From positions 2,232,001 to 2,296,000 of the forward strand of contig JALJCQ010000012.1 of the NCBI GenBank assembly GCA_023091665.1: a stretch of 64,000 nt of DNA, given 5' to 3'. This DNA is from Pythium myriotylum (taxonomy: Eukaryota; Oomycota; Peronosporomycetes; Pythiales; Pythiaceae). The position numbers were made by a program, and so were the translations under genes. Shown here piece after piece: positions 43,101-54,400 of the stretch. The notes under the pieces are model-generated. The model was given only the letters and a program-made list of their open reading frames with translations. It had not been told where the DNA came from and searched no databases. Positions within the stretch are counted from its first letter, which is position 1; the number at the start of each line of letters is the position of its first letter.

Positions 43101-43544
43101 CTGAAGAGCTTTCTCAGCGATATCTTCCATTTTCCAGAGGGCTCCGATCTCTTCGTCGCCGGGGCACTGTTTGTGCGGAACATGGCGTTCTCCAAAGTCT
43201 CTAAGAGCCATATCTCTGTGTGGGAGCCCGTGCTTAACGATATTCTCGTGTGTCTTCGTCGTTGGGGGATTGAAAATCGGCACAGCAATCCTCGAGTGCT
43301 CGTGGCGTCAAACCATCTATCCACGGCATTGCTTTGTATCATTCACGACAACAAACGGGCCCAATCCGTCCTTCAGTCGTCGCAGAAGTCCCTCATGCAC
43401 TTTCACGATACCTTACGAGAATGGAACAAGATCAATCAGTTTGCCGATGAAAACCAAGCGCGAAATGTCTTGGCAGTGAGGGCTAACCTAGATCGCACTC
43501 AAAGTCTCGTAGAGATCGACTACGGGATTGGCCGACAGCCTTGA
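37199..43544 (+). CDS. RTTN: rotatin-like armadillo/HEAT repeat protein (centriole assembly)
   Basis: Five exons (37199-37531, 37599-41522, 41584-41775, 41835-42101, 42165-43544) joined in frame give about 2031 residues, close to human rotatin (about 2200). The N-terminus LARKLRHPLGRIRARALANL matches the conserved rotatin start (a K-L-x-HPL-x-x-IR-x-RAL pattern). The rest is almost wholly helical with armadillo/HEAT character and long Leu-rich stretches. Rotatin/Ana3 is needed for building full-length centrioles and hence cilia. The first exon is very GC-rich while the 3.9-kb second exon is not. The 3' end converges on KNL2 with only 60 bp between stops. Confidence 0.85.
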
Positions 43545-43604
43545 GCCTCAGACAACGAGTACAGTGCTCAGCAGAGTTTAGCGATTTTGAACCTATCCTC
43601 CTAA

Positions 43605-45888
43605 TTAGTAGGCATCCGACAGCGCCGCCTCCTCGTCGTCGTCGTCTCCGTTCAATGTATCATCCTCGTCTGAGCCTCTCTCAACACGTACACGCGTCGT
43701 TCCTCCAGGTGTGACGATACCTTGTAGCAAGTGTGAGCCAACTTCCTCAACCATTTGGACTCCTTCTCGTCTAGGTTTCTTCCTTCCCTGAGGGGTAGTG
43801 AATCCGGTTGTTGAAGCCTTACTTGTACGCACGGCTTTCATACCCAAGGCATCGTTAGCACGCTTTATCGTGCGCACATAGGAGTCGACATCGTCGCGTT
43901 TACTGAGGGGAACTTTCTCCAGCAGCTCTCGACCTGCTCTTGAGAGAAGAGCATCGTCGTCGCTTTCATCTGCGCCACAGTCTTGTTCATTAAGTGGAGC
44001 TCCAGGGGATTTCAAGTCATCCAGGCCAGATGTGCCGGCTAGAGCTGCTTTGGATGGTGTCTCAAGAGAGAACAAATCATCGATGTTCTTCTGCTCCTGG
44101 TCCCGAACAAATTGTCGAACTTGTTTCTTGAACAAATTCGTACCGGCACGGTGTATCTTCACAGGGACCTGAGACTGAGACTTCTGCTTCGTGCCTTGTG
44201 TTGCTCGTGAACCTCCACCAGCGGTAGTCTTGCGAGTAGCTGGAAGATCATCGTAACTGCGAGCACGACATTCCTCGGGATTCTTGCCCGGAACTCGCTT
44301 GGCTACCTCGACCCAGAAATTTGGATCAGTTGTTGGCACCTGGACCTTTGCGTCCTGAAGTGCCGCCAATTGCTCATCACTCCACTCTGCACTCTTGCGC
44401 TGGGCGTTGTAAATCTCTTGAATCTTTTGTCTTGCGACTTGTGCTGCCTCAGACTTGACAGCTTCCCGCTTTGATCTATACGGCCAGTGTCAGTATACTT
44501 CCACCGTTGCTGTTGCAAGGATACGTACGGTAAATAAGCAGGAGATCCTTCGACAATTTTGGTGGCAAAGTTCGCGTCAACGACTTTCCGCTCGTTGCGC
44601 CACCACTCCATAACAGGCGTTAATGTACGACCACTGCGCGAGCGCTTTTCTCCACTCGGGGTCGCAGGGATTTTTGCGGCAGATATCGCCTTTGGTCTAG
44701 GTGGGGGCTTAGTCACGCCGGGTATTGGCACGCTAGGTATCATTCAAATAGATGCCCTGAGCCAAAGCGTTCACTTGACCCTCCGAGAGTGGTGACTTAC
44801 CTAGTCTTTCGCTCAGCTTCAGCAGTCCCTGCGGCCTTGGCTCTTTTCTTCCTGGCTTTCTCCATCGACTTGGTAGACAAAAGGATGCGCGGATCAGGCG
44901 GTGGAGCGTAAATCTCAAGTAATTGCCGCCAGTTCGTCGGAATGCCTTCGACCAAGATCTCCATGACCATGGGAGGCACGTCAGCCTTTCGTGCACGCTC
45001 AATGTCGAGGCAGCCACTGAGTCGCACGTTTTGGTTATCAGACGACACGAATTGTGTGTCGGTCACGCGGCGCTGAACGGTAAAGGTCGCCGGGTGCCCC
45101 AGCACCTGGCCATGGAGCACAAGCTGCAACTGGTCTCCGACAAATGACGGAGGCCAGTCGAGATACCACTCGCTCATGATTAGCACTCCCGTACGGATGC
45201 GCGTGCTGCGGCTCGGAGTCGACGCTGCCGTCATAGAGAAGAGCTCAAGTCCACCACCAGGCGCGACGACTCGCTTTTGTCTTGGCTTGGGTTTAGGCGC
45301 CGCCGTCGGCTGCTTTGGCGGGGGCTTGTCCTTCTGGACGCGAGGCTGAGCATTTTCCTTGGCGGGTTTCGTCTTGGCGGGCGGCGTGTCGTCATACATG
45401 AGTCGCTTCTGCACGGTCACGCCGTCCGAGTCGTCTTCCTCATCTGCGACAGCGTCGCGTCCCCGCACGTGCTGCGGGGTCACCGCTTCCTCCTCACCGA
45501 CCTCTTCTTCTTCCTCCTCCTCTTCGTCTTCTTCTTCTCCATCCGACGGCTCCGGCTCCGGGTCGCGGCGCGGTCTCTTCCGTCCTCGCGCCGGCGCCAT
45601 GCGAGCGCCACCGCTTTCCACGCTCGCGGCTCTGCGCGAGTCGCTCACGAGGCGATTGAACTTCGCCAGCACCTGCGCGCCTTCGCTCTGGCGCGTCTTC
45701 TTGTCCGCGCGTTTGGGCGCCGCGCCGGCGCGCGTGACCACGGCTTCGAGCGCCGATTTCGGGCGCCGAGACGTCTCGGGCGTCGCGCTGGCGAGGCGGC
45801 CGCGCGCGGGCAGACGGGGCATGGGCGAGCGCATGGTCGCGGGGTTCTTGACGCGGAAGATCGCGCCCGTGCGCACGACGTCGGCCAT
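43605..45888 (-). CDS. KNL2: KNL2/Mis18BP1-like centromere protein (SANTA, CENP-C-like motif, SANT)
   Basis: Three exons (45888-44801, 44732-44529, 44475-43605; introns 44733-44800 and 44476-44528) give about 720 residues. An acidic poly-Glu tract and Pro/Lys-rich linkers precede a SANTA domain (about 236-320) beginning SEWYLDWPPSFVGDQLQL and ending GIPTNWRQLL. Exon 2 encodes a CENP-C-like motif, RSRSGRTLTPVMEWW (about 390-405), and exon 3 a SANT/Myb domain (about 458-506, EWSDEQLAAL, NFWVEVAKRVPGKNPEEC). This combination marks KNL2/M18BP1, which licenses deposition of the centromeric histone CENH3. The two small introns split the motif-bearing region, so unspliced reading would hide it. Confidence 0.88.
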
Positions 45889-46091
45889 GGTGGTGGCGGG
45901 CGATGGGGACTCGCTTGGAGATGATGAGCGAGGCGGAGAGACCCAAATGGAGACAGTTAGGTAGGGTCACATTCAGCCATTTGGGTCTGATGGACTCAGA
46001 CTCAGCTTTTACGCTCTACACGAGAGTCAGACTGATTACCCCCGACGTGTGACACCTTTGACGTCCGGAACGTCAGCTCAGCAGCTACACG

Positions 46092-48216
46092 ATGGAGCTG
46101 CTGGGGACGCGAAGGAGACGACGTGGCGGACGACTAGCGCGAGCGCTCGGCGCGTGCACGCTGGCGGTGCTGGCGAGTGTCGGCGGTGCGGACAAGGCCG
46201 CGTACTCGCTCGATCTCATCGGCATCAAGTCGGGCACAGGTACGGTCGCGCCGCGCAGATGGAACGCCTGTGCTCTCTAACGCATCGATGGATTGGCCTC
46301 GCAGCGTATACGGTGGTCGTGAATGTTGGGTCTGCAACCCCTGCGGTGAGAAAGCTTTACGTCGTGCTTGATGAGTACAAGGGACACTGAGTGAGCTTCC
46401 CTCGCAGAAATCGTTTCGACTCATTGCAGACACGGGATCATCCAACGACGCTGTGCTTGGCTCGGGTTGCTGTGGCAGCCAAGCAACAGTGACCTACAGC
46501 TGCGATGCTTCTTCGACGTGCGTGGCGTCGACGATGGATGTTACGCTCAGCTTCGCTGGCGCGACCATCGCGTAAGTACCAGTCATAGAGCCGCGGGGTT
46601 CTCAGCTTTGACACTTGGGCAATGTGCAGAGGCGATTTTGTCAAAGATACGTGGTCTTCGTCAGAGTTCGGCTCGCTCACAAAAGAGTTCCTCGTGATCA
46701 GTCAACAAGACTCGTTTTATCGCTCCGAGTACGACGGCATCACGGGGTTGGCGTACGATGCACTCAAGAAGCCCAAAGGGTCACCAAAGGCTTCTTTCTA
46801 CGAGGGCCTGGTCCAGTCAAAAAGCGGCACTCCAGACACGTTTGGGATGCTGTTGTGTGGAGTATTGCAGCCAATGCTCACGCAATCCAACTATTCCATG
46901 CACGCCGGGCAAATCGTCGTAGGCGGTACAGAAGGTCCTAAGGGAGAAACTTACTATTCCGGACCGATCCTCTACACTCCAATCGCGCAGGTACAAGCAG
47001 TCCATCTTTTGCCTCCTGATGCATTCGCTTTATTCTCACCAAATTATTCAAATGGTAGGAAGCCTGGTACGTCGTCATCGTTTCCGATGTTGGCTTCGAC
47101 GGGAAGAGTCTTGGACTCCCGTGCTCAAGCTACAATTCGCCTCAGGTAAGACGGAACGTCGTATAGGCTGGTAGATGGACGCTCACTCGTCGTTCTATGC
47201 AGGCGATCATCGACTCGGGGACCAGCAATATCGCGTTCCCCTCAGACGTCTACAATGCGCTGATGACACTCATCAAAGCCGCGACGAAAAAGGCACAGCC
47301 GTCATTTTCGGATACGTATTTTGACTTCACCAAGTCATGTTGTGGCCAGGACTACTGTGATCCTAGTGATGCTTCCATCGCTCTGCTCTCGTTGCCCTCC
47401 ATCTACATCACTCTAGCACTGGAGGAAGACGGATCAAGCGGAACCAAGAGCCACTACACGGTCGAGATCCCTCCCGAGTATTATTTCCGGCCCGAGATGA
47501 ACGGTGCCAACTCGGATGTGCCGTGTCGCGCTATCGGCATCGCCGAAGGCTCTGCGATCGTCCTTGGCGATGTGTTCATGGATGGACTCTTCGCGTACCA
47601 CGACCGTGCAAACAAGAAACTGGGCCTTGCGGTTGCGAGCAACTGCCCGAACGGCGTCAAGTCGACCAAGAAAGTCACCAAGACTACCTCGAAGACGGAC
47701 GACTGGTGCGAGTGCTTTTCGGAGACGCTCAAGAGCAAGAGTTTGCTGGCTCGTCACCTCCCGTGGGGCAGCGGCTGCTTCTTCATGCCGTGGTGGCTCT
47801 GGGTCGTGCTTTTCAGTGTGGTCGTTGTGCTCGTTTGTGTTGGAGTCCTGGGCTACTGGTACTGGAGTGACAAGCGCGGCAAAGCTCGTGCGAACGAAAT
47901 CCAGTCGTCGGCCGTCGCGCCGACCGACGTGGACACGATCGGCTCGGACCACGCGGCCGTGGCGACCAGCAAGGCCGTGCCGCCGACGCAGCAGCGGCAG
48001 CCGCCGTCGCAGCAGCAGCTGCCGGGCGGCGACTACTCGCTCCTGAGCTCGCCGCGGGAGCTGCCCGAGTCGCGCGCGTCGAGCATCGCGCTGCTCTCGT
48101 CGCACGCGCCGCCCGAGCAGACGTACCACGTGGACGAGGGCAAGGCGCCGCCGCGCAAGGACAGCGACCGCAGCACGCGGAGCACGGCGCGCGAGACGAG
48201 CGGCTTCCTGCTCTGA
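46092..48216 (+). CDS. membrane-anchored pepsin-type aspartic protease (A1)
   Basis: Six exons (46092-46239, 46305-46345, 46408-46571, 46630-46990, 47059-47145, 47203-48216) with introns of 57-68 nt give about 604 residues. A basic N-terminus and hydrophobic core form the signal peptide. Both active-site motifs are present: LIADTGSSN in lobe 1 and IIDSGTSNIAF in lobe 2. Near residue 475 a strong membrane segment (WWLWVVLFSVVVVLVCVGVL) is followed by a low-complexity, Gln/Pro/Ser-rich cytoplasmic tail. This is a type I membrane protease of the secretory or endosomal system or cell surface. Lobe 1 has an unusual Cys-rich segment right after the first motif (GSGCCGSQ). It is divergent from KNL2 (203 bp). 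Confidence 0.92.
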
Positions 48217-48374
48217 GCGCGATGGCTACATGCGCGTCGTCCGGTCGTCACCGTGACTCTCTCTACCACGGCTAGTTGCCTCTGTAATACGATATTCTCC
48301 TGGGTTCACCATTCTCGACGAGAGGGGGTTCTGCCCAATATCATGCTCTCCTCAACAACCAGGCGGTCGGGAGA

Positions 48375-51188
48375 ATGGACGCCTACGACTCGGACGACTC
48401 GGGCTTCGACGACGGGCTCTCCACCGACGAGGTGCTGCTCGGCCGCATCGCGCGCATGCGGGACATGATGAACCTCGCCGGCGAGGCGCCGCCGCCCGCC
48501 AAGCCCGCGGCGCCCGTGCCGTCAGTGCCGCCGCCGCCGCCACCGCCACCGCCGCCGACGAAGGACGACGCGTCGCCGTCGGCGAACGAAGCGCCGGCGA
48601 GCGAGAGCCCGACGACAGCGGCGGCGCCCGAGACGGAGGAAGCGCCCGAGCCACGGCTGAGCACGCGCGAGGACAAGCCCGACCGCGAGGAAGATGAGTT
48701 TCTGCTCGTCGAGGGCGTGCAAGACCTTTCGCTGAGTCAACAGACGGACGCACAACAACAGGCCGAGCGAACAGAGCAGGGAGAGAATGCACCGGAAAGC
48801 AGGGGAGAGGGAGAAGAGGAGGAGGAAGAAGAAGAAGAGGATGGTTACGATGTCACATGGGCGCGCGGTCAGCTAGGGCTCTTGTTCAAGGCCGGTGCGC
48901 GAGGCGAGACGCTCATTCGACGCATCAATAAGAAGACCTCGTCGGCTGAAGGGCTCCATTTGGCGCGCGCAGGTGACGTCTTGGTGGCGATCAACGGCGA
49001 GAATGTGCAAGGTCGTCCGTTTCAGGCGATTGTTGAGCAGCTGCGGCTGCCGGACTTTCCCGTCAAGCTCAGCTTCCAGCCACTGAAGATCCTGGATGAT
49101 GACGACGAAGGCGATGGCGATAAGGGAGAGCACTTTGGTCGCCCGAGTGATTCGCGAGAAATGCATCGAAAGGAGTCTTCGTTGTCGGCTTTATCGACGA
49201 CGTCGAGCGCCAACGATCCACCCCCGTATCCAGGTCAGGGCCAAAGTTTCAATGGACCTCCTCCCACCTATCGACTGAATGACACGGGGGTTCCACCTCC
49301 GCCACCCTACAACAGTTCCTCTCTCTCTCGTCTCCCGTCGTATGAGGACCCATTGGACGAGTACGAAGTTGTGTGGCGGCACGGTACACTTGGATGCGGG
49401 CTCAAACAGCGCAACGGGTTACCAACGATCAAGTCCGTCACCCCAGGTGCAGCAGCAGACCCTTCCGTACAACAGATCTCCCCGGGTGATGTAATGGTGA
49501 TGATCAACGGAAAGGATACCAGTATCATCGGATTTCGCGCTGTTGTCGAGACAATGCAGCGGGCCCCGAAGCCAGTTCATATGCGGTTCCGTCGCTCCAG
49601 GCTGTCGGCACAGAGTGTGTTCTCCGTGCCACGTTCTACTACAAGATACGAATCGAGTGATTTCGAGAATCTGCGGGAGTCACGTGCTGATGATATCAAG
49701 GATATGCTTGCTGGTACTCTTGGTCCGAGACAATACACAGTGCTGTGGAAAGATGGGCCGCTTGGTGTGCAAATCAAGCCTCGTTCACAGGACCGCGCAG
49801 TGATTGTCTCGAAGTTCACCGGAACTGGAGATCCCGAGTTGCTATCCAATATTCACATTGGTGATCTCTTTGTACGCATTGCAGGTGTTGAAGTCGCCGA
49901 CATTGGTATCACGGGTACTTACGACATGCTCAAGAATGTTCAAAAGCCAGTAGTGCTCGTTTTCGAGCGAGCCTCACCACCAACTGTCGATCCACCCATT
50001 CGTCAAGGGTTTTCTGTCGAGGAACCTCGAGATTCGACGGTTCCGTCTTTTCGCGAATTGCGAGAACGTCAAGCGGCTGCGCAGCAAGAACATCGCACTC
50101 GGGATAGCTTCGCGGGCTTTACGCCGGAGCAACGCGGTGACACGGTATTCGGTGCCGCTGAACGTCGTGCAGCTCTTACGAAGCAGAGGCCAGCCTCGTA
50201 TGATGCCTTCCTTCACCCAGAGGATCATGATATCGACTTCAGTGGCCCACTTGGTCGCTACAGTTTTCCCGAACATCAGGATGGCGACGTTCGCTACGAC
50301 CGAACATCTGATCCTTCATATACAAGTGGAAAAAATGGCCGTTTCAGTGAAGAGGACGATCCAGCTCTACCACGATTCTCAGACATCGAATTAGGCCGCA
50401 TCCAGACCGCCACAGTAACGACTTTGCCCCCGCCTCCTGCATACCACGACACATTCACTCAATCGGGTCGCTTTCTGGATCCAAGTCAGCTCAATGTCCA
50501 GATGGGACCAACTTCACCTCAAAGTGACGGGCGACCGGGCAGTAGCACGTCATCAGGGCCAACGCCCCCACCTGGACCGGGCTACGGACAGGCATTACCT
50601 TACACTCGTGACCCACCACCACCACCTGCACCAGGAAGAGCTACACCGTCGTTTGGTCTCCCCCCTCCACCGTCTTACGACCAGCACATTGGGAATGCCC
50701 GAGGCAGTCAGCGTATAGATCGCTTGCGCCAACAGTACATTGAGAGCGAGCGGATGCGGAACCAGGGACCTTATCCCCGAGAAGGTTCGTTGAGCGAGAT
50801 TAGTTCATACTCGGAACTCGATGACTCGGGGGTTATCGCGGCGATGCGTCGTCAGGGACCGCCGCCCCCGTCCTACCCGGGGGCTCCGAGTCGCCAGTCC
50901 GGCGGATCCAACTCTGTCTCTCTACCGACACCAGAGCTTTGGATTCAGTGGAGTGAAGGACCACTCGGTATTACGTTTCGTCGGACGAATGGTCAGATTG
51001 TCGTTTCGCGACTGACTGGGGCTGGATACTCGCGCGGCCTTGATCAGCTCCGCGCTGGTGACTGGCTTGTATCGTTTGGTAATCCTAGCGTTGGTACCTA
51101 TTCTACAGCGGAGCTACGTCTCGCTGAGACGATGGACCTTATCAAGAAGCTACCCAAGCCAGTGGACATGCGCTTTGTTGTGCGATAA
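48375..51188 (+). CDS. four-module PDZ-like scaffold protein
   Basis: Intronless, 937 residues. A Pro/Ala/Glu-rich, low-complexity N-terminus with a run of ten prolines leads to four PDZ-like modules at about 157-240, 328-405, 453-530 and 853-937. Each opens with a strand of the pattern hydrophobic-x-W-x-x-G-x-LG (VTWARGQLG, VVWRHGTLG, VLWKDGPLG, IQWSEGPLG) and contains a G-D-x-hydrophobic turn (AGDVLVAING, PGDVMVMING, IGDLFVRIAG, AGDWLVSFG). Proline-rich stretches with PPPxY-type sites (DPPPYPG, PPPTYR, PPPPSYPG) fill the linkers and could bind WW or SH3 domains. I recognise no orthologue; a cortical or membrane scaffold is inferred. Confidence 0.8.
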   Translation: MDAYDSDDSGFDDGLSTDEVLLGRIARMRDMMNLAGEAPPPAKPAAPVPSVPPPPPPPPPPTKDDASPSANEAPASESPTTAAAPETEEAPEPRLSTREDKPDREEDEFLLVEGVQDLSLSQQTDAQQQAERTEQGENAPESRGEGEEEEEEEEEDGYDVTWARGQLGLLFKAGARGETLIRRINKKTSSAEGLHLARAGDVLVAINGENVQGRPFQAIVEQLRLPDFPVKLSFQPLKILDDDDEGDGDKGEHFGRPSDSREMHRKESSLSALSTTSSANDPPPYPGQGQSFNGPPPTYRLNDTGVPPPPPYNSSSLSRLPSYEDPLDEYEVVWRHGTLGCGLKQRNGLPTIKSVTPGAAADPSVQQISPGDVMVMINGKDTSIIGFRAVVETMQRAPKPVHMRFRRSRLSAQSVFSVPRSTTRYESSDFENLRESRADDIKDMLAGTLGPRQYTVLWKDGPLGVQIKPRSQDRAVIVSKFTGTGDPELLSNIHIGDLFVRIAGVEVADIGITGTYDMLKNVQKPVVLVFERASPPTVDPPIRQGFSVEEPRDSTVPSFRELRERQAAAQQEHRTRDSFAGFTPEQRGDTVFGAAERRAALTKQRPASYDAFLHPEDHDIDFSGPLGRYSFPEHQDGDVRYDRTSDPSYTSGKNGRFSEEDDPALPRFSDIELGRIQTATVTTLPPPPAYHDTFTQSGRFLDPSQLNVQMGPTSPQSDGRPGSSTSSGPTPPPGPGYGQALPYTRDPPPPPAPGRATPSFGLPPPPSYDQHIGNARGSQRIDRLRQQYIESERMRNQGPYPREGSLSEISSYSELDDSGVIAAMRRQGPPPPSYPGAPSRQSGGSNSVSLPTPELWIQWSEGPLGITFRRTNGQIVVSRLTGAGYSRGLDQLRAGDWLVSFGNPSVGTYSTAELRLAETMDLIKKLPKPVDMRFVVR

Positions 51189-51440
51189 GCAGATCCAGCC
51201 ATCCACCCCCAGTTTTGTTGTCAAGTCCCAGTTCAACTTCACAAGCTTGCTTGTGGAATATTCGAATCGAGTTTCATGCAATGTCATGGCTCACTCCTTT
51301 GCGTTTTGACGCACCGAGCAAAGGAACTCGGTCGCGTCAAACCGCCCCGTTTAAGGTGTATAGGAGATGCTAAGTGGATAATTCAAAACTCTTCATGCTT
51401 AATGGAGAACTCAAAGCTACGCGTTTCCACAAAATAGCAC

Positions 51441-54400
51441 TCACGCTGACGAAATGACATGACCCACACTGGCAGCTCCAGAGAGTGCACCCAGCTTCGC
51501 TTTTCGCGCGCGAATAGCAGCGAGCAAGTCGTTGGCCTTGGGCGCCTCATCCATCCTGACCTGTCCGACCACAGCTGAGTCTGCTGTGGTCACCGGTGGT
51601 GATGTAACGATGGCTTCAGGTTGGGCAGAAGTATCCACCTCGGATTCTGCACTCCCAGTCGCGTACCCATTTCGCTTTGCACGAATCGCCGCGAGTAAAT
51701 CATTGGCCTTCGGAATCCTTTCCACTTGGGCTCTCGAGTCTAGCTCTAGCTTGTTCCCTGGTATGCCGAGTGGTTCGCTGAATGAAGGTGCTTTGTCGTG
51801 GCTTGTCTTGGTCGAAGCATCAGGACAAACGCTCCGTTTGGTTCGAATGGCGTCGAGTAGAATCGACGCGCGAGGAATGGGAGGAGAGCATGGGGACGAT
51901 TTCAGCGACCCGATTGAAAGCAAGTCCGTAATCTCCGACGGCTCTTGTTTCTGGGGCATGAGCGAATCGCTTCGAGCCTGCTGACGCTTCCTCCAAGGAA
52001 CACGACCGGCTGTCAAAGTCCGAGCCTGAGCACCAATTTTGTTTTCGCCGGCTTCACTCGAGTCATCTTCCGAGTCAGCTTCCACCACTGTATCGAGTGT
52101 TCGCACTGACGGCTCACTGGAACAGAGCAACACATTATTCTTCGACTGCACGTCGAACACAAGTTCACGAATGCGAGGCATTGAATTCTTCAGTTGGTTG
52201 AATGACGCCGGTACAGGGAATAACGAGATTGTGAAAAGAATATCCTCAATCATGTTGTCGACAAAGGTGAGTGCTGCATGTGACGACTTTGCCTCAACTT
52301 GGGACCGTGTGTCCGCGGAATCTTTCCGATGATCACGCTTTCCAGAAAGACAAATACCAGCTCGCCGTGCTAGCTGTGAGGTAAGCTCTCGCATTTCGGA
52401 CACGATCTCTTCACAAATGCGCCACCATTGATTTAACTGGACGTCTTCAACCTGTAATTTCAACACCAAGGCGCCCGCCTTAGAATCAAGCTCTCGAAGC
52501 CTATCCATAGCTGCGTCCATTTCTTCCATGGTCGCGAGGGCCATCGTGACTAATCGAATATTACGCGCCCCGTAATGAGTCTTAAGTTCACTCTGGCGAG
52601 CAGCTGTCACAGTAGAGATTTGAGATTGAGACTTGGCCTCGTTCAATGCTTTCTCGCTAGCACCATCAGGATCGCTCTTGATGATCTCGGGCTGATAGTA
52701 TACGTCGCCCTCAGGGAAGCCTAGCTGGGCACTGTACAGCAGTGTCACAGCCTCTTCTGCACGCACCACACACATCTTTCCAATGAATGGGCACTGGTTG
52801 GCTTCCCCTCTGTGATGCTTCACTACGTGCATCTCAAAGCCAAGTAAAGCTTGGACAAACGCGTCCTTCAACTTCTTGAACCACACTGCCTTTCTCTGGG
52901 CATTCTCATCGCGTGACTGCTTTTGCCATTCGCTGGCTGGTTCTTTCAGGGCTTCGTGGAGAGCTCGTCGCTCAATCAACGTGAGACCGGCAGTCCGATA
53001 GTTCTCGATTACGCTTGGGTGCATTCTCATCACGGTGCCTGGAGGCAAGCGAAGAAGCTGCAAAACATTTGTCCTCTTGAATCGTCGAGCTAAGTCTGCT
53101 GCCATATACTTCCCTGATGGTGTCATCATCGTCCGCAGCGCCTGCTCGCTCAACCGCGAAATGTCCACTGGTAGCGCTGAGCGGACACGACGTAGAGCAA
53201 TTACGTTCTCTGCTGCATGAGTTGCTTCCCATTCGCGTTCCTTGGCGGCCTGCTCTTCAATATATTCATCACTCATCAGCAAAGCGGTGTGAAATCTCTC
53301 CATATCTTGCTCGAGCACATAGTACTCGCGCCGCAATGCAGCGACGCCTTTTGGGTTCTGCTGCTTCATTGTCGCTTCAGCCTCGCTGATTTCAGCCATC
53401 CGGCGAGAGATCTCGATGATGCGTTGCTTAGCCACAGTGTAGGGGATGACCTCAGCAACATTGATACCAGCATGCTGCAGTTGACGTTCAAGCAAACGAA
53501 GCTTCTGACGCAGTGCTTCACTTTCAGCTTCAATGCTGTTGCTTCGGAGCTTACGAGAGCCTGGCATTGACTGCTCGCTCCCCACCAATGGCTGCACTTG
53601 TTGCTGTCTCATATTGGTCAAGCAAATCGAGTCACGTGTGATAGCAGCATCACGAGCGTTCTGCTCTTGTTGCTTGAGCTGGGCTTGAAGCTGCGCAATA
53701 AGCTCTCTAGCTTCGCTCAACTGCCTCTGTTGTTCAAGCGACAGCTCAGTCTTCTTGTTCTCCTGCTCTTGCATCTTAGACTCCAGCTCTTGAATACGTT
53801 GACGACTCTCTTGAACTTCCTTCTCGAGTTCACGAGCCTTAATCGCTGCAGCAAGTTCTTCTTCTGTGGCGCTCCGGCTCGAAGACGAGCTCGCTATAGA
53901 GGACATTGACACCGACGAGGAGACAGTAGAGACAGTGCTCGAGAACGACTGTGTGTGATCAGCGTCAAAAATACGCATATCCAGCAAGTTGTAGCTCGAA
54001 GCTGGTGACAGAAGCTCCATCGAAGGCTCTCGCCCGTAGATGTGGTTCTGGTCGTTCAATGCGGCTGTGGCAAGTGTGGCGGATTCTCGATACATCGAAT
54101 GCATTAGCTCAGGAGCCAGCAAAGATACTGGTTTGTGGTATCGATGGGCGTGGGCACCGAAATCTATGGGCGTGACAGCTGCTGCTGGCGCTCTTGTTCC
54201 AGAGACTTTGGCAGCCGTGCGGCGCATCACATCTTCCGCTGACGGTAGCTCTTCGGAGCAATCGTACGTACCGCTCAACACGTCGTCGTCGAAGTCGCCG
54301 TCATCCTCAGCACGAGGACTCTCACTGTCTTCAGGTCTCAAGACATTGTCGAGTACGATGTCATCAGCACTCAGCGATTTGTGGAATACCCGTTGACGAT

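Noticed and set aside
45495..45545. CTT/CTC-rich tract in KNL2 as an independent microsatellite
   Set aside because: It encodes the poly-Glu tract of the KNL2 linker in frame, so it is described within that gene.
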